From Avena insularis (Eukaryota; Streptophyta; Magnoliopsida; Poales; Poaceae): a stretch of 64,000 nucleotides of DNA. The position numbers and the translations under genes were made by a program. Positions within the stretch are counted from its first letter, which is position 1; each line of letters opens with the position of its first letter. The stretch is from assembly GCA_023614405.1 (NCBI GenBank), contig CM042694.1, positions 88,705,285-88,769,284 on the forward strand, read 5' to 3'. Positions 36,040 through 49,300 of this stretch are shown here, one piece after another. Under the pieces are notes generated by a model. It saw only the letters and a list, made by a program, of their open reading frames with translations. It ran no database searches and had not been told where the DNA came from.

Positions 36040-37889
36040 TGTAGGGGTTCGTAGCATGGAAAACAAAAATTTTCTATCATACAAACAAACAAGCCAAGAT
36101 CTATCTACTAGATTGTAGCAGAGTCGATGGAATAACTCACCCTCGAAGATTCCAAAGTGTTTAACGAGCGATTCTCGTGGGTGATGTAGTCGTACTCTTT
36201 CCGATCTCAAGATCGCGTGAGCGATCCTTCGGCGCCAGCGTTCCTTGGCTCCCATGATCGGTCCTGCGTTCGATTACTCGCGAAGACCTTCCTCTCCCTT
36301 GTTCCAGCGAGGCAGCGGAGGTTGTAGCACTCCTCGCGATTCCGGCTGACTGGCGGCGTGGTGCGGAGGTAGAGGAGATCCCGAGGCCGCCTTAAGCCGG
36401 TGCAGTATGGTGGAGCTTATGAGAGAGGCTATTAGTGGTCTAGTAATTAGACACACCAATTAGAGGGCTCTAAACCAATTAGAAGGCTCTAAACCGAAAC
36501 AGCTCTAAACCGGGGTCTAGGTCTAGTTTCTAGTTTAGAGGATAGGAACTTGTGTCTCTAGAGGGAGGCCCTGCCCCTCCTTTATAGGTGGGAGGGCTGG
36601 CCAGGGGAGGAGGAGTCCCTCCCCAACTCGACCTAGGGCTGGCCGGCTTGGGGGAGGACTCCTCCCCAAGTCGGTTTCAACTTCTCCTCTTCCTAAAGCT
36701 GGCGGTTTGACGAAAGCTGGCGGTTTGACTTTTCAATTCAGGAATTAAATAAACCCTTTATTTTGGACAGCGAGAACACTTAGTACATGATGCAATCATT
36801 CCATCTTGCAATGACACATTCATGTACCCTTCCCCGGTCTGGGACATTCAGGACCTTCTAGAATGTTACCGATGAAAACAAGAACCATTCCCCAACTCCG
36901 AAATGGGACTTTCCTTATATGAATCTTATTCTCCGGACCATTCCGGATCACCTCGTGATATCCGGATCCCATCCGAGACTCGAACAACATTCGGTCTCTT
37001 TCTCATAATACCATAACTACTCAAACAACGTCGAATCCTTAAGTGTGTCTCCCTACGGTTCGTGAATTATGCGGACATGATCGAGACACTTCTCGAACAA
37101 TAACCAATAGAGGAATCTGGAAATTCATATGGCTCCCACATATTTCTCGATTACTTTGCGATCGAATGAACCACTTACATACGATACCAATTTCCCTTTG
37201 TCTCACGATATGTTACTTATCCGAGGTCATGATCGTGTATCTGCATACCTAGTTCAACCTCGTTCGATAAGTACTCTTTTCTCGTTCCGTGATATGTGAT
37301 CCCTTGTGACCAAGTCACATGCTTGCAAGCTAATTGGATGACATTTCACCGAGAGGGCCAGAGAATATCTATCCGTCATGTGGATGGACAAATCCCACTC
37401 TTGATCCATGTGTTTCAACCAATACTTTCCGAACACCCAATGCCACTTTTATAGCCACCCTGTTACGGTGTGGTGTTTGATGACATCAAAGCATCCATCC
37501 AGTAAAGGCAATATGCATGATCTCATGGTCGAAGGAATTAGGTTACTATGTATCAGAAAGCATATAGCAATTGAACTATTGAAATGACTTGATCTTTATG
37601 CTACGCTTGTCTATAGGAGTATGTCCACCATATCATTCTCCTAACGATATGATCTTGTTGTTGATAACATCTCAATGTTCATGACAAAGAAACCACATCA
37701 TCAATCAACCAACAAGCTAGTGAAGTATAGAGGCCATACTAGGGACTTCAAATTAAGTTTACAAATCACACAAGTATTAATGGTTTCCTTGTTAATACTA
37801 TTATAGCATGAATGTAAACATTTATCATAAACACAAAGATATATAATAATAACTACATTTATTATTACCTCTAGGGCATATCTCCAACA
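36040..37889 (-). repeat. 5' LTR (minus orientation) of Angela-like element
   Basis: This 1850-bp LTR has intact termini and adjoins the GTACA duplication. Confidence 0.95.
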
Positions 37890-37894
37890 GTACA

Positions 37895-40713
37895 GACATG
37901 GCATCGGAACACGGACCGAAAGGTTAAGCATGAGTCATATAGTTGATGTGATGCCCATATTTATGCTCGCCTTTGAAGCTACACCGACTCACGTGATGAT
38001 CGGACTTGGTGTAGTGGATTTGGTTCATGTAATGACCAAAAAGGCATGAGGGATGTCATTTTTGAGTGGGAGTTCATTTCTAATTTGGATTAGTCGAACT
38101 CAATTTGTCATAAACTAAATCAAAGTGAATTTGCATAATTTGTTGTAGTCATTGGCGTATGTTCACTACCTTATGCTTAGTTTTAATCGAGATAATTGAA
38201 ACTCTGTTCATAGGCCAAAGAGGAATGGATGACTAGCTTATTGGAAATTGTACATACTGATGTGCATACTCCATTATGTGTAGACATATGCGATGGATCT
38301 TTTTGCTTCATATGCTTTCTCCAGAAATTTAAGTGAATATATCTATATATTTACTTAATAAGGAAGAAGTATGAAACATTTCAAAATTGTTCAAAGACTT
38401 TCAAGATGAAGTGGAAAATCATTGTAACAAGAAAATAAAGAGTTTATGATTCGATCATAAAGGAAGATATTTGAGTTACATGTTTAGCAAAACACTTAAG
38501 ATTTGAGGAATTGTTCCATGATTTGTGTTTCCCGATAAACCATAGGAGTATGGCATATTCGAGAGATGAAATCAAACCATGTTTGACATGGTAAGATCAA
38601 AGGTGTCATTTATAAAACTGCCATTATGTTTTAAGGATTAAAGCTTTAGAGACTACCGCTTTTACACTAAAAAGAGCACCATCGTGATCCGTTGAAATGA
38701 CACCATATAAGTTATGGGTTGGGATAAAACCTGAATTGTCTTTTCTTAAATTTTGGTATGCTATGCATAAGTAAAATGTTTACAACCAAAGTCGGTTAAG
38801 CACGTCTTTGTAGGTTATCCCAAAGAATTTGTTGGGAATTTCTCCATAACACCGAGGACAAAAGAGTTTGTTACTTGGAACGTCAAGTTTCTTGAGAAGG
38901 AATTTTTCACAAAAAGTTAAGTGGGAGGACAATAGAACTTGGATAAGGTTGTTGAACCTTAGCTATATGTGCTAAGTAGCACAGCGCCAGAAAGTGTTCC
39001 GGTGGCGGCCGCAATGCTCATGGCTCCCGTGATTACAAAGGTTGTGATCTTGGAGATTAGAGTTCCTATTGAACCGTGTGGGTCGGTAAGAATCAAATGG
39101 TGTGATTTGATAACCAAGTCGTTATTGTTTTGACAATGATGAACCGACTACATGCAAAGAAGCGATGATGGGCCCTGACTCCATAAAATGACTAGAAGTC
39201 ATAGAATCCGTGATAGTATCCATACACGAGAAATCAAGTTTCTGAACTTGGAAGACCCTCCGGAATGGCGTGAAGCCTATTGGTCGTGTTTGGATCTATA
39301 AAGAAATAGACATGGATGTTTAACATCTATGAAATAGTCGACATGTCAGAAAGAAGTTTATGACAATGTTCAAGGAGTTGACTATGACAAGATTTGATCT
39401 TTCATAGCGATATTTAGTCTTGACGGATTAATGTAGCAACCACTACATATAATTTGATGTATGGTAGTTGAACAAACAAAACAATGTTCTTCTAATAGAA
39501 TGGTTACCTAGGACGTGTACAAGACATGGTTCGAAGGGTTTTGTTAATTCAAAAGGTACTAAAAGGGCATGCAAACTTCAATAGTTGAAGTAAGCATAGC
39601 GGAGTTGGAATCTTCACCATGATGAAACTGTTAAAAGAGTTTAAATTCATCGGAGATGATGAAGATGCTTGCATTTGCAAGAAATTAAGTGGGAGCGCTG
39701 AGACATATTTCTAATACATTATGTAGAGGACATATTGTTGATTGGAAAGGATGTATCTTGTATTGACACAAGTTAAGAATTTCATTAAAATAAGATTTCG
39801 ATGAAAGACTTGGGCAAAACCAGAATATTAGGCATCAATATCTATATGGATAGATTGAGGCGCTAATATGGTTGTGCCAGACATACATATATGAGATATT
39901 GAAAGGTTTCAATATGGAAACAACAAGAAAGGTTCTTGCTGCATGGAAAGGATTGTATCAAGATTCAAGTGTTCCAACACTTGGTGAGTAAAATCACATG
40001 AAGATTTTGATCGATTAAACCGTGATATGTATATATCCAGAATGTCCTATGCTCTAAATGTTATGAGCACATACCTGAATGATCCATAAGATGATCATTG
40101 GACAATAGTAAAGATATTCTTATGAGCTTTGGAAGAACTAAGAATATATCATGTATAAGTGACAAATAGTTAAAGGTAGTTCATTGTAAAGTGTTACATT
40201 GATACTAGTTTTGTCACAAGATACAAATTAAAATTATCTCAATTTAGACTATGGGAGGCACAATATAATGGAAAGGATGTTCCATGATGGATTTGGATGA
40301 GTTCCAAAGTTGAGACATTGTGACGGATACTACAACAAAAAGGCTAAGTATATGACTGCTATAGTAGCAGCATAGGAGGGCATTTGTGTTAAGTAGTTTG
40401 TTATCAAACTAGGTGTGGTTCAAAGTGGGCTAATACTATGAAGATATATTGTGTCACAATAATATCAACATATTTTAACCGGAACGAACTAAAGGTCTCA
40501 CCAAAGGACCAAATTTAAACAATGCCATCTCATTTGAGAATGAGTGATGCGTAGAGACGCAAAGACATGCAAATACACACAGACCTGAAACTGTCAGATC
40601 CGGAGATTATGTTAACCACTAGCAATAGCGTATATGCAACACCAGAAAGCCATAGGTGTTCAATACGCAAAGTTTTTCAAACTAGATTATTGACTCTAGT
40701 GCAAGTGGGAGAC
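37895..40713 (+). pseudogene. Decayed gag-pol remnant of the 19793 copia element
   Basis: No long open frame survives, but translated fragments are recognisable on plus. An integrase piece is near 38565-38625 (NQTMFDMVRSK, IKLPLCF). A capsid-like HVFVGYPKEF is near 38805. A reverse transcriptase tail is near 39740-39855 (LLIGKDV, KISMKDLGKTRILGINIYMD). The many stops in every piece show long decay or an ancestrally non-coding family. The region ends with the polypurine tract before 40714. Confidence 0.7.
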
Positions 40714-42365
40714 TGAAGGGAATATGCCCGAGAGGCAATAATAAAGTGGTTATTATCTTATTCCATGTTTATGATAAATGTTTATTTTGCATGCTATAAT
40801 TGTATTGATCGGAAACATCAATACATGTGTGTTTAATAAACAAAAAGGGTTCCTAGTTATGCCTCTCTTATAGACTAGCTCGTTGATTAACAAGATGATC
40901 AAGGTTTCCTGATCATGGACATTGGATGTTGTTAATAACGAGGTCACAACATTGGTGGAATGATGTGATGAACATTCATCCTAAGTATAGCATTACGATC
41001 AAGTCGTTATGTTGATATTGCTATAACATCATACGAAGTATTCTTTATCCTTAGACCATGAGATCATGTTAATTGCTAACACCGGAAGAGTATCTTGATA
41101 ACATCAAACGTCACACCGTAACAGGGTGACTATTAAGATGGGTTCAGTGCTACGAAGGTGTTATGTTGAGGCTCATGGATCAAGAGTGGAATTTGTCAAT
41201 ACCGATGACGGATAGATATACTCTAGGCCCTCTCGGTGATATCACATTAAGATAGCTTGCAAGAAAGTGATGTGATCACTAGAATGTTATATCACGGGAA
41301 CGAGAAAAGAGTGCATGTCGGCAACGAGATCCAACTAGGTATGGAGATACCAATGATCGAATCTCGGACATGTAATATATCGCGAGACAAAGGGATTTAG
41401 TTGCAAGCGTTAAAGGTTCTCACGATCATAGAAGTCATCGTTGAATATGCAGGAGTCAGTATGGATCTCCAGGTCCCGCTTCTGATTATTGATCTGAGAG
41501 GAGTCTCAATCATGTCTGCATTATTCGCGAACCGTAGGGTGACACACTTAAGAGTTACCGGACACCATTTTGGAGCACATATGTTTCAGACGAAAGAATT
41601 GCAAAGCGCAGGAATTGTTTCGATAGAAACCGGAAATTGTTTCGGGTGAAATTGCAGAAAGTGGTTCTGCATGTGATATTGAAATATTGCAAGGGGATAT
41701 ATGTGAATGTTTGTTAATTAAAGTAATTAACAAAATTCTGAATAAATTTAATAAAATAATTTTATTAAATGAGAGAGCATTAAACTTGAAGAATTTGAAT
41801 GCATTTAAAGTAGGGACTTTAAAGGGGAATGTGAAGAGGCATTTTAATGTGGAGGGGTTACCACCACATGAATGGGGGAGGTGAGGAGTCACCTCCCCCC
41901 ATGCGCCAGCCATGAAGGAGGGGCACCCCCTCCTCCTATAAAAGGTCACCCTCTTCCTCCTTCTTCCACACACCTTGTGAAGGATCTCTCTCCCCCTCTA
42001 GAATCATTCCCCCATGGTCTCGGATTAGCAAGATACATGTTCCCGGTGGCATTTCGTTTGGACGGAGTTGCTGCTTCCGCTGGATCGCTGGAGCGAAGAG
42101 GTGAACGTTGTCCGGTGGCTTGAACGTGCGTGCGAGTACGGATGCGCTGCTGAGTTGCGGCGCTCGGACTTCCTCACGATCTTAAGATCGGCAAGTGTAC
42201 GACTACATCAACCACGAGTTCCTACTCGTTAACAAAACTCGTTGTCTTCGAGGGTAAGTTATTGTTGGATGTATGTCCACCCGTTGCTTTGTACCTAGTA
42301 GATAGATCTTGGCATGTAGTTCTTATCGTAGGAATTTTTTTGTTTTCTATGCTACGGACCCAACA
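40714..42365 (+). repeat. 3' LTR of the copia element
   Basis: This 1652-bp LTR pairs with 19793-21442 and is followed by the GTCAA duplication, then by the array in phase. Confidence 0.95.
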
Positions 42366-45300
42366 GTCAAGACGGTCTCGGACTTGGTTTCCCATGCTGG
42401 TACGACCTAAGCAAACCAGAATACACGTACAAGTCCATTGGTCAACCTTCGATGGAAGTCGGTCGAAGGGGGGTAGACCTACGGTAGACACGGTTTAGGG
42501 TTCCGCCGGAAATGGGGGATCGGAGCGTCGGAACCCGCCGAAAACATGCACGGGGAATCAACGTACTTATACAAGCGCGGCGTGATGATGAAATATCCAC
42601 AAACGATAACCTAGGCATGCTTCCCTTCAAGAACATGTGATGACACCCGGAAAGGTGATGCAGCTATAGTATCGGAACTCCCGTGCCAGCTCAAACGGAG
42701 GGAACCCTGTCGTCAAGACGGTCTCGGACTTGGTTTCCCGTGCTGCTACGACCTAAGCAAACCAGAATACACGTACAAGTCCATTGGTCAACCTTCGATG
42801 GAAGTCTGTCGAAGGGGTAAACCTACGGTAGACACGGTCTAGGGTTCCGCCAAAAACGGGGGATCGGAGCGTCGGAACCCGCCGAAAATATGCACGCAGA
42901 ATCAACATACTTATACAAGTGCGGCGTGATGATGAAATATCCACAAACGATAACCGAGGCATGCTTCCCTTCAGGAACATGCGATGACACCCGGAAAGGT
43001 GATGCAGCTATAGCGTCGGAACTCCCGCGCCGGCTCAAACGGAGGGAACCCTGTCGTCAAGACGGTCTCAGACTTGGTTTCTCGTGCTTCTACGACCTAA
43101 GCAAACCAGAATACACGTACAAGTCCATTGGTCAACCTTCGATGGAAGTTGGTGAAGGGTAGAACCCTACGGTGACACGGTGCAGGGTTCACGGAAGCGG
43201 GATCGGAGCGTCGGAACCTGCCGAAAACATGCACGGGGAATCAACATACTTATACAAGCACGGCGTGATGATGAAATATCTACAACCAATAACTTAGGCA
43301 TGCTTCCCTTCAGGAACATGCGATGACACCCGGAAAGGTGATGCAGCTATAGCGTCGAAACTCCCATGCCAGCTCAAAGGGAGGGAACCCTGTCGTCATG
43401 ACGGTCTCGGACTTGGTTTCCCGTGCTGCTACGACCTAAGCAAACCATAATACACGTACAAGTCCATTGGTCAACCTTCGATGGAAGTCGGTCGAAGGGG
43501 TAGACCTACGGTAGACACGGTCTAGGGTTCCGCCTAAAACGGGTGATCGGAGCGTCGGAACCCGCCGAAAACATGCATGGGGAATCAACGTACTTATACA
43601 AGTGCGGCGTGATGATGAAATATCCACAACCGATAACCTAGGCATGCTTCCCTTCAGGAACATGCGATGACACCCGGAAAGGTGATGCAGCTATAGCGTC
43701 GGAACTCCCGCGCCGTCTCAAACGGAGGGAACCCTGTCGTCAAGACGGTCTCAGACTTGGTTTCCCGTGCTGCTACAACCTAAGCAAACCAGAATACACG
43801 TACAAGTCCATTGGTCAACCTTCGATGGAAGTCGGTTGAAGGGGTAAACCTATGGTAGACACGGTCTAGGGTTCCGCCGGAAACGAGGGATCGGAGCATC
43901 GGAACCCGCCGAAAACATGCACGAGGAATCAACGTACTTATGCAAGCACGGCGTGATGATGAAATATCCACAATCGATAACCTAGGCATGCTTCCCTTCA
44001 GGAACATGCGATGACACCCGGAAAGGTGATGCAGCTATAGCATCGGAACTCCCACGCCAGCTCAAATGGAGGGATCCCTGTCGTCAAGACGGTCTCGGAC
44101 TTGGTTTCGCATGCTGCTACGACCTAAGCAAACAAGAATACACGTACAACTCCATTGGTCAACCTTCGATGGAAGTCGGTCGAAGGGGTAGACCTACGGT
44201 AGACACGGTCTAGGGTTCCACTGGAAACTGGGGATCGAAGCGTCGGAACCCGCCGAAAACATGCACGGGGAATCAACGTACTTATACAAGCACGGCGTGA
44301 TGATGAAATATCCACAAACGATAACCTAGGCATGCTTCCCTTCAGGAACATGCGATGACACCCGGAAAAGTGATGCAGCTATAGCATCAGAACTCCCGTG
44401 CCGGCTCAAACGGAGGGAACCCTATCGTCAAGACGGTCTCAGACTTGGTTTCCCGTGCTGCTACGACCTAAGCAAACTAGAATACACGTACAAGTCCATT
44501 GGTCAACCTTCGATGGAAGTTGGTCGAAGGGGTAGACCTACGGTAGACACGGTCTAGGGTTCCGTAGGAAACAGGGGATCGGAGCGTCAGAACCCACCGA
44601 AAATATGCACGGGGAATCAACATACTTATACATGCGTGGCGTGATGATGAAATATCCACAAACGATAACCTAGGCATGCTTTCCTTCAAGAACATGCGAT
44701 GACACCCGGAAAGGTGATGCAGCTATAGCGTCGGAACTCCCGCGCCGGCTCAAATAGAGGGAACCCTGTCGTCAAGACGGTCTTGGACTTGGTTTCCTGT
44801 GCTTCTACGACTTAAGAAAACCAGAATACACGTACAAGTCCATTGGTCAACCTTCGATGGAAGTCGGTCGAAGGGGTAAACCTACGGTAGACACGGTCTA
44901 GGGTTCCGCCGGAAACTAGGGATTAGAGCGTCGGAACCCGCTGAAAACATGCACGGGGAATCAACGTACTTATACAAGCGCGGCGTGATGATGAAATATC
45001 CACAACCGATAACCTAGGCATGATTCCCTTCAGGAACATGCGATGACACCCGGAAAGGTGATGCAGCTATAGCGTCAGAACTCCCGCGCCGGCTCAAACG
45101 GAGGGAACCCTGTCGTCAAGACGGTCTCGGACTTGGTTTCCCGTGCTGCTACGACCTAAGAAAACCAGAATACACGTACAAGTCCATTGGTCAACCTTCG
45201 ATTGAAGTCGGTCGAAGGGGTAGACCTACGGTAGACACGGTCTAGGGTTTCGCCAGAAACGGGGGATCGGAGCGTCGGAACCCGCCAAAAACATGCACGG

Positions 45301-46043
45301 AGAATCAACGTACTTATACAAGCACGGCGTGATGATGAAATATCCACAACCGATAACCTAGGCATGCTTCCCTTCAGGAACATGCGATAACACCCGGAAA
45401 GGTGATGCAGCTATAATGTCGGAACTCCCGCGCCAGCTCAAACGGAGGGAACCCTGTCGTCAAGACGGTCTCGGACTTGGTTTCCCATGCTGCTACGACC
45501 TAAGCAAACCAGAATACATGTACAAGTCCATTGGTCAACCTTTGATGGAAGTCGGTCGAAGGGGTAGACCTACGGTAGACACGGTCTAGGGTTCTGCCGG
45601 AAACGGGGTATCGGAGCGTCGGAACCCGTAGAAAACATGCACGGGGAATCAACGTACTTATACAAGTGCGGCGTGATGATGAAATATCCACAAACGATAA
45701 CCTAGGCATTCTTCCCTTCAGGAACATGCGATGACACCTGGAAAGGTGATGCAAGCTATAGCATTGGAACTCCCACGCCGGCTGAAACGGAAGGAACCCT
45801 GTCGTCAAGACGGTCTCGGACTTGGTTTCTCGTGTTGCTACGACCTAAGCAAACCAGAATACACGTACAAGTTCATTGGTCAACCTTCGATGGAAGTCGG
45901 TCGAAGGGGTAGACCTACGGTAGACACGGTCTAGGGTTCCACCAGAAACGGGGGATCGGAGCATCGGAACCCGTCGAAAACATGCACGGGGAATCAACGT
46001 ACTTATACAAGCGCGGCGTGATGATGAAATATCCACAACCGAT
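42366..46043 (+). repeat. 344-bp tandem array, ten full units plus a partial unit
   Basis: Units start with GACGGTCTCGGACTTGG at 42371, 42717, 43061, 43400, 43744, 44088, 44432, 44776, 45120 and 45464, with a final partial unit from 45809. Spacing is 344 bp in most cases (346, 339 and 345 otherwise). Most differences between units are C/T or G/A transitions. Together with 19569-19792 the array holds about 11 units. The end is abrupt in mid-unit (ATCCACAACCGAT, then unrelated AT-rich sequence). The family was not recognised. Confidence 0.97.
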
Positions 46044-46140
46044 GTGTTTGAATTTCATTATTTTTTTGTATGTGTCATAAAAATAAGTATAGAATTGAAT
46101 ATGTAGGGAAATTTTTAAAAGATAAATCATGTGGCATTGC
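46044..46140. other. AT-rich spacer after tandem array
   Basis: A short AT-rich stretch lies between the array and the palindrome cluster, with no feature seen. Confidence 0.5.
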
Positions 46141-46235
46141 AGTCCGGCCGAGAACACAGACGATCCGTGGCGGATGTAATGATGAGGCGGTGGGGCCGGA
46201 CAGTCCGGCTTGGTTTTACCGGACAGTCCGGTAAC
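46141..46235. repeat. CCGG-palindrome cluster upstream of Ulp1-like gene
   Basis: GCAGTCCGGCCGAG, GCCGGACAGTCCGGC and ACCGGACAGTCCGGTAAC lie 130-230 bases before the protease ATG. The last two are perfect palindromes. Confidence 0.85.
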
Positions 46236-46370
46236 GGCTACTCGTTCAGTCCGTCGCCTACTGTGATATAAATTCCTTGACTCACGCCGCCTACCTCTAA
46301 ACCCTAGCTCAGGCTAGTCGCCGCCTCTTTGGTTTCTCATCCCCTACTCTCCTCATCTTCTACGGTAGGC

Positions 46371-49300
46371 ATGCATCGGTTTGCTGGTCACAACCCACCT
46401 AGTCGACGCAAGACGCTGCATCGAGCAGCTACTCTCCCTGAAAACCGGGCTCCTAAGAAATCATCTACACACTCGCACCATCCTATCAGGTATGTATTCT
46501 ACGTCAATTCTATTATTAATCAATGCTACGATCTATCTAGCAATTCTAGAGTTCATCGATCGTTCGGATTTATCAATGCTAGAGTTCACCATCGGTAGGG
46601 TTCATCATTGTTAGGGTTTTGTCCAGGCCGGTCTGTCCGGCTATATCCACGACGAATTGTCCGGCACGCGCCCGGACGATCTGCCTTGCCACGGCGCAAT
46701 TTGAGCCGGCCAGTCCGGCTCTGTACATGCCGGTCTGTCCGGTTATATACATGCCGGCATGTCTGGCTAAATACATGTCGTCCAGCCTACCTCTTTATTA
46801 TTTGAATTTAAGTATAATCTTTTTGGTACTAGCATCTGAAAATATTTATTTACTGTACTGATTACAGGATGGAAGATTACTACGATGTAATCCCTTGCTC
46901 CGTTGAAAAGTGGTGTAGTCTTGTAGAACAAATGACAAAGCGACAACGAAGTGCACTTGTAGGAACGGGACTCCATTGTATGCTGGATATTCCATCGATA
47001 AGGATGCGTGTTGGTCTGCTGCAATATCTAATTAGCGGATTTAATCCAATAAAAGAAACATTCTTGGTAAATGATAACAAGAATGAAATTTATCTTACTA
47101 ATGGGGATATATATACCTTATTTGGTTTAGAAGATGAGGGTTTGGATCCTACTGCCATAATCGCTCAAGAAGGGATGAAAACAAGATTAAACATACCAGC
47201 TCACTTGCTAAATCCAAAGACGTAATAAATGATATCGTGGATCGTGGAGCCCATGATAATGAGTTTGTCCAAAAGGCCATACTGGTACTCAACGACACAG
47301 TCATTGCACTGCTCAAATTATTCCAAAGTCCATGTACGCACTGGTACAAGATCTTGGACGAGTTCCAAAAATAAACTGGAACAACTTTACACTTCGATAG
47401 ACTATAGAGACACTAAATGACTGTAAAGATGGAAAAACAATAAAGCACTAGCCAAAGGGAAATATGGCGGCACTACACGTACACTGTAATAATTAACTTT
47501 TTTTTATTATAACTATTTCTTAACCAGATTTTATATAATTTCTCATACGATACATGTATTTCGAGAAGATAAAACACGCTTATGATTCGGTTTTTGACCC
47601 ATTGCTTTGTATGGCCCCACTCATGAGGAATTGAACTGAGAAACAAGCGAACAAAAGAGATACTGATGACATGAAATATGACCGTGGCAAGGACAATGTA
47701 AGAGATTTATTATTGTCGCTATTTGTTTTAATAACTGGTGTTCAATAATAATAAATTGCTTTTTGTACATACAGGTTGACAACGATATTACTTTTGAGCA
47801 TAAACGCTCGAAAGTAAACAAAACGAATGGTTTCAAGAGAGAAACACCTAGTTCAAAAAATTTCCCTTCAAAACAAAAGAAACCTACGGCAACCAACCCC
47901 GCGGTTGTGGAACGACTTGTCGAAGAAGTTAATCGCCTAGCTAATGAGACTACATTTATTCGTAAGCAGTTGGCTATTATGCCAGATTTATGCGCCGAGG
48001 TAAAACGCACGGCGACCTAAATTTTGCATGTATCATTCGTTTTGCACGTTTCCTGACATGTCTACCTTTTTTATTGCAGAGTCTTATAAAAATGCTCAAT
48101 AAGGAGGGTGTCATTTATAAACCTCTCGCTAGAAACATGTCCGAAAGGGACAGCGGGAACATCAGAAAGAGAGCTTATTCACCAAAAAAATTCACATCTG
48201 TTAACGAAGAGGGTACTGACGATAATGTTTTTAAGGAGAAGGATGTTGGCGAGGATATTGTCAATAAGGACAAGCTGGATGGTACAAATGGCAACAAGGG
48301 TGACAAAGATGATCCTATTCTGATTTCAAATAACAATCCTTCTTCTGCTAGACCATCGTCGTCTGCGATTGAGACTGCAAGGTCAAAATTTGCTCCAAAG
48401 CGGAGGCGTTTTGCCAGAAAGCAGGTGCGGTCCCCTTTCTTGTCTGAAAAGGCTAACAAGCGTCAAATCCGTGGGGAGAAAGCGACAAAGTAGAAGTTTA
48501 TATGTTACAATGTTTCACTTGTAAATTTTTTAACGATGTTTGCATACTAAATTCAACTTGTTACGCATTGCATGCAGGTCTATTCGATGCGAAGGATGCG
48601 CTGCTAAAGGCAAATGATTTTACAGAAGAACATGTAGAAGTAGTTGTGGCGTTTATAGCAGAATTATCACAGTGTCCAGGATAGTGTGCCAAAAAAAATT
48701 CAGATTTGAAGGAAACGTGTTAACCCTAGAACAAGTTGCAATAATCATAATCGAGAACTGGCTACTAGGCGATGTACGCACAATCCTTGATCATTTTAAA
48801 ATACGTTTGCATTAGAAAACAACTATCTGATTACATGCCTAATTAACATTGCGTATATTTTCTTTTACATGTCATCAATGCGTATATTCAACACTTGTCT
48901 CTTCGGCTTCCAGATGATCGTTTCTTGGCCAGCACATGAAGAGTCGAGGGGTAAAGATCATCATCCACTGGGTCACCCCCAGGTGGAAATAGAGAAGAAC
49001 AATGCAGTTGGAAGATGCACTCTTGGTAAGTGCAACCACATGCAATGATACGTATAATTCATTCCATATAATTTTAAACATACTTATATTTTATTATTGC
49101 AGCTCTACTTTGCCGTACATGTTGGTGGGAATCATTGGATCACCGTCGTGATGCATATGCCAAAAGAAGAATTTCAAGTCTTAGATTCACTTAAACTAGA
49201 TAACTTCAGGCATACAGTTGAAGCTTTGGTATGTTCTTATCGCACTTTTCAGTATTACATAAGGTGTCCTCGCTACTAAGTATATATTATTATTTTCAGA

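Larger units (their letters stand above)
29053..37889 (-). mobile_element. Angela-like Ty1-copia element, minus strand, target duplication GTACA
   Basis: LTRs are at 29053-30910 and 36040-37889. On the minus strand they read TGTTGGAGATATGCCC to CGAACCCCTACA. GTACA flanks both sides (29048-29052 and 37890-37894). The minus-strand primer site (GGCTCGATACCC on plus, 36026-36037) is a one-base-deleted tRNA-Met site. The 3' LTR edge at 30910 has lost a few bases next to the polypurine tract (GTGCAAGTGGGAGACC, minus). Domain order on minus is gag, zinc knuckle, integrase, reverse transcriptase, RNase H, all degenerate. Confidence 0.95.
19793..42365 (+). mobile_element. Ty1-copia element inserted in the 344-bp array, target duplication GTCAA
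   Basis: The LTRs at 19793-21442 and 40714-42365 are nearly identical. Both start TGAAGGGAATATGCCCGAG and end CGGACCCAACA. GTCAA flanks both sides (19788-19792 and 42366-42370). A tRNA-Met-type primer site follows the 5' LTR and a polypurine tract (GCAAGTGGGAGAC) precedes the 3' LTR. Two elements are nested inside (21578-28376 and 29053-37889). Without them the internal region is only about 3.6 kb and lacks any long open frame, so the element is decayed and partly deleted. Confidence 0.95.

Noticed and set aside
42442..46036. Series of ~75-codon minus-strand ORFs repeated through the 344-bp array, suggesting a repeat protein
   Set aside because: Unit length 344 is not a multiple of three, so the frames cannot join into one protein. 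Their similarity only reflects unit similarity, and several units lack the ORF.
42366..46043. CRISPR-like array
   Set aside because: Units are 344 bp and contiguous, with no short repeats plus unique spacers, and the genome is eukaryotic.
46371..46598. Ulp1 gene first exon read as a separate 89-codon gene continuing past 46489
   Set aside because: A GT donor at 46490 and the AG at 46866-46867 join the frames exactly, so the extension is intronic.
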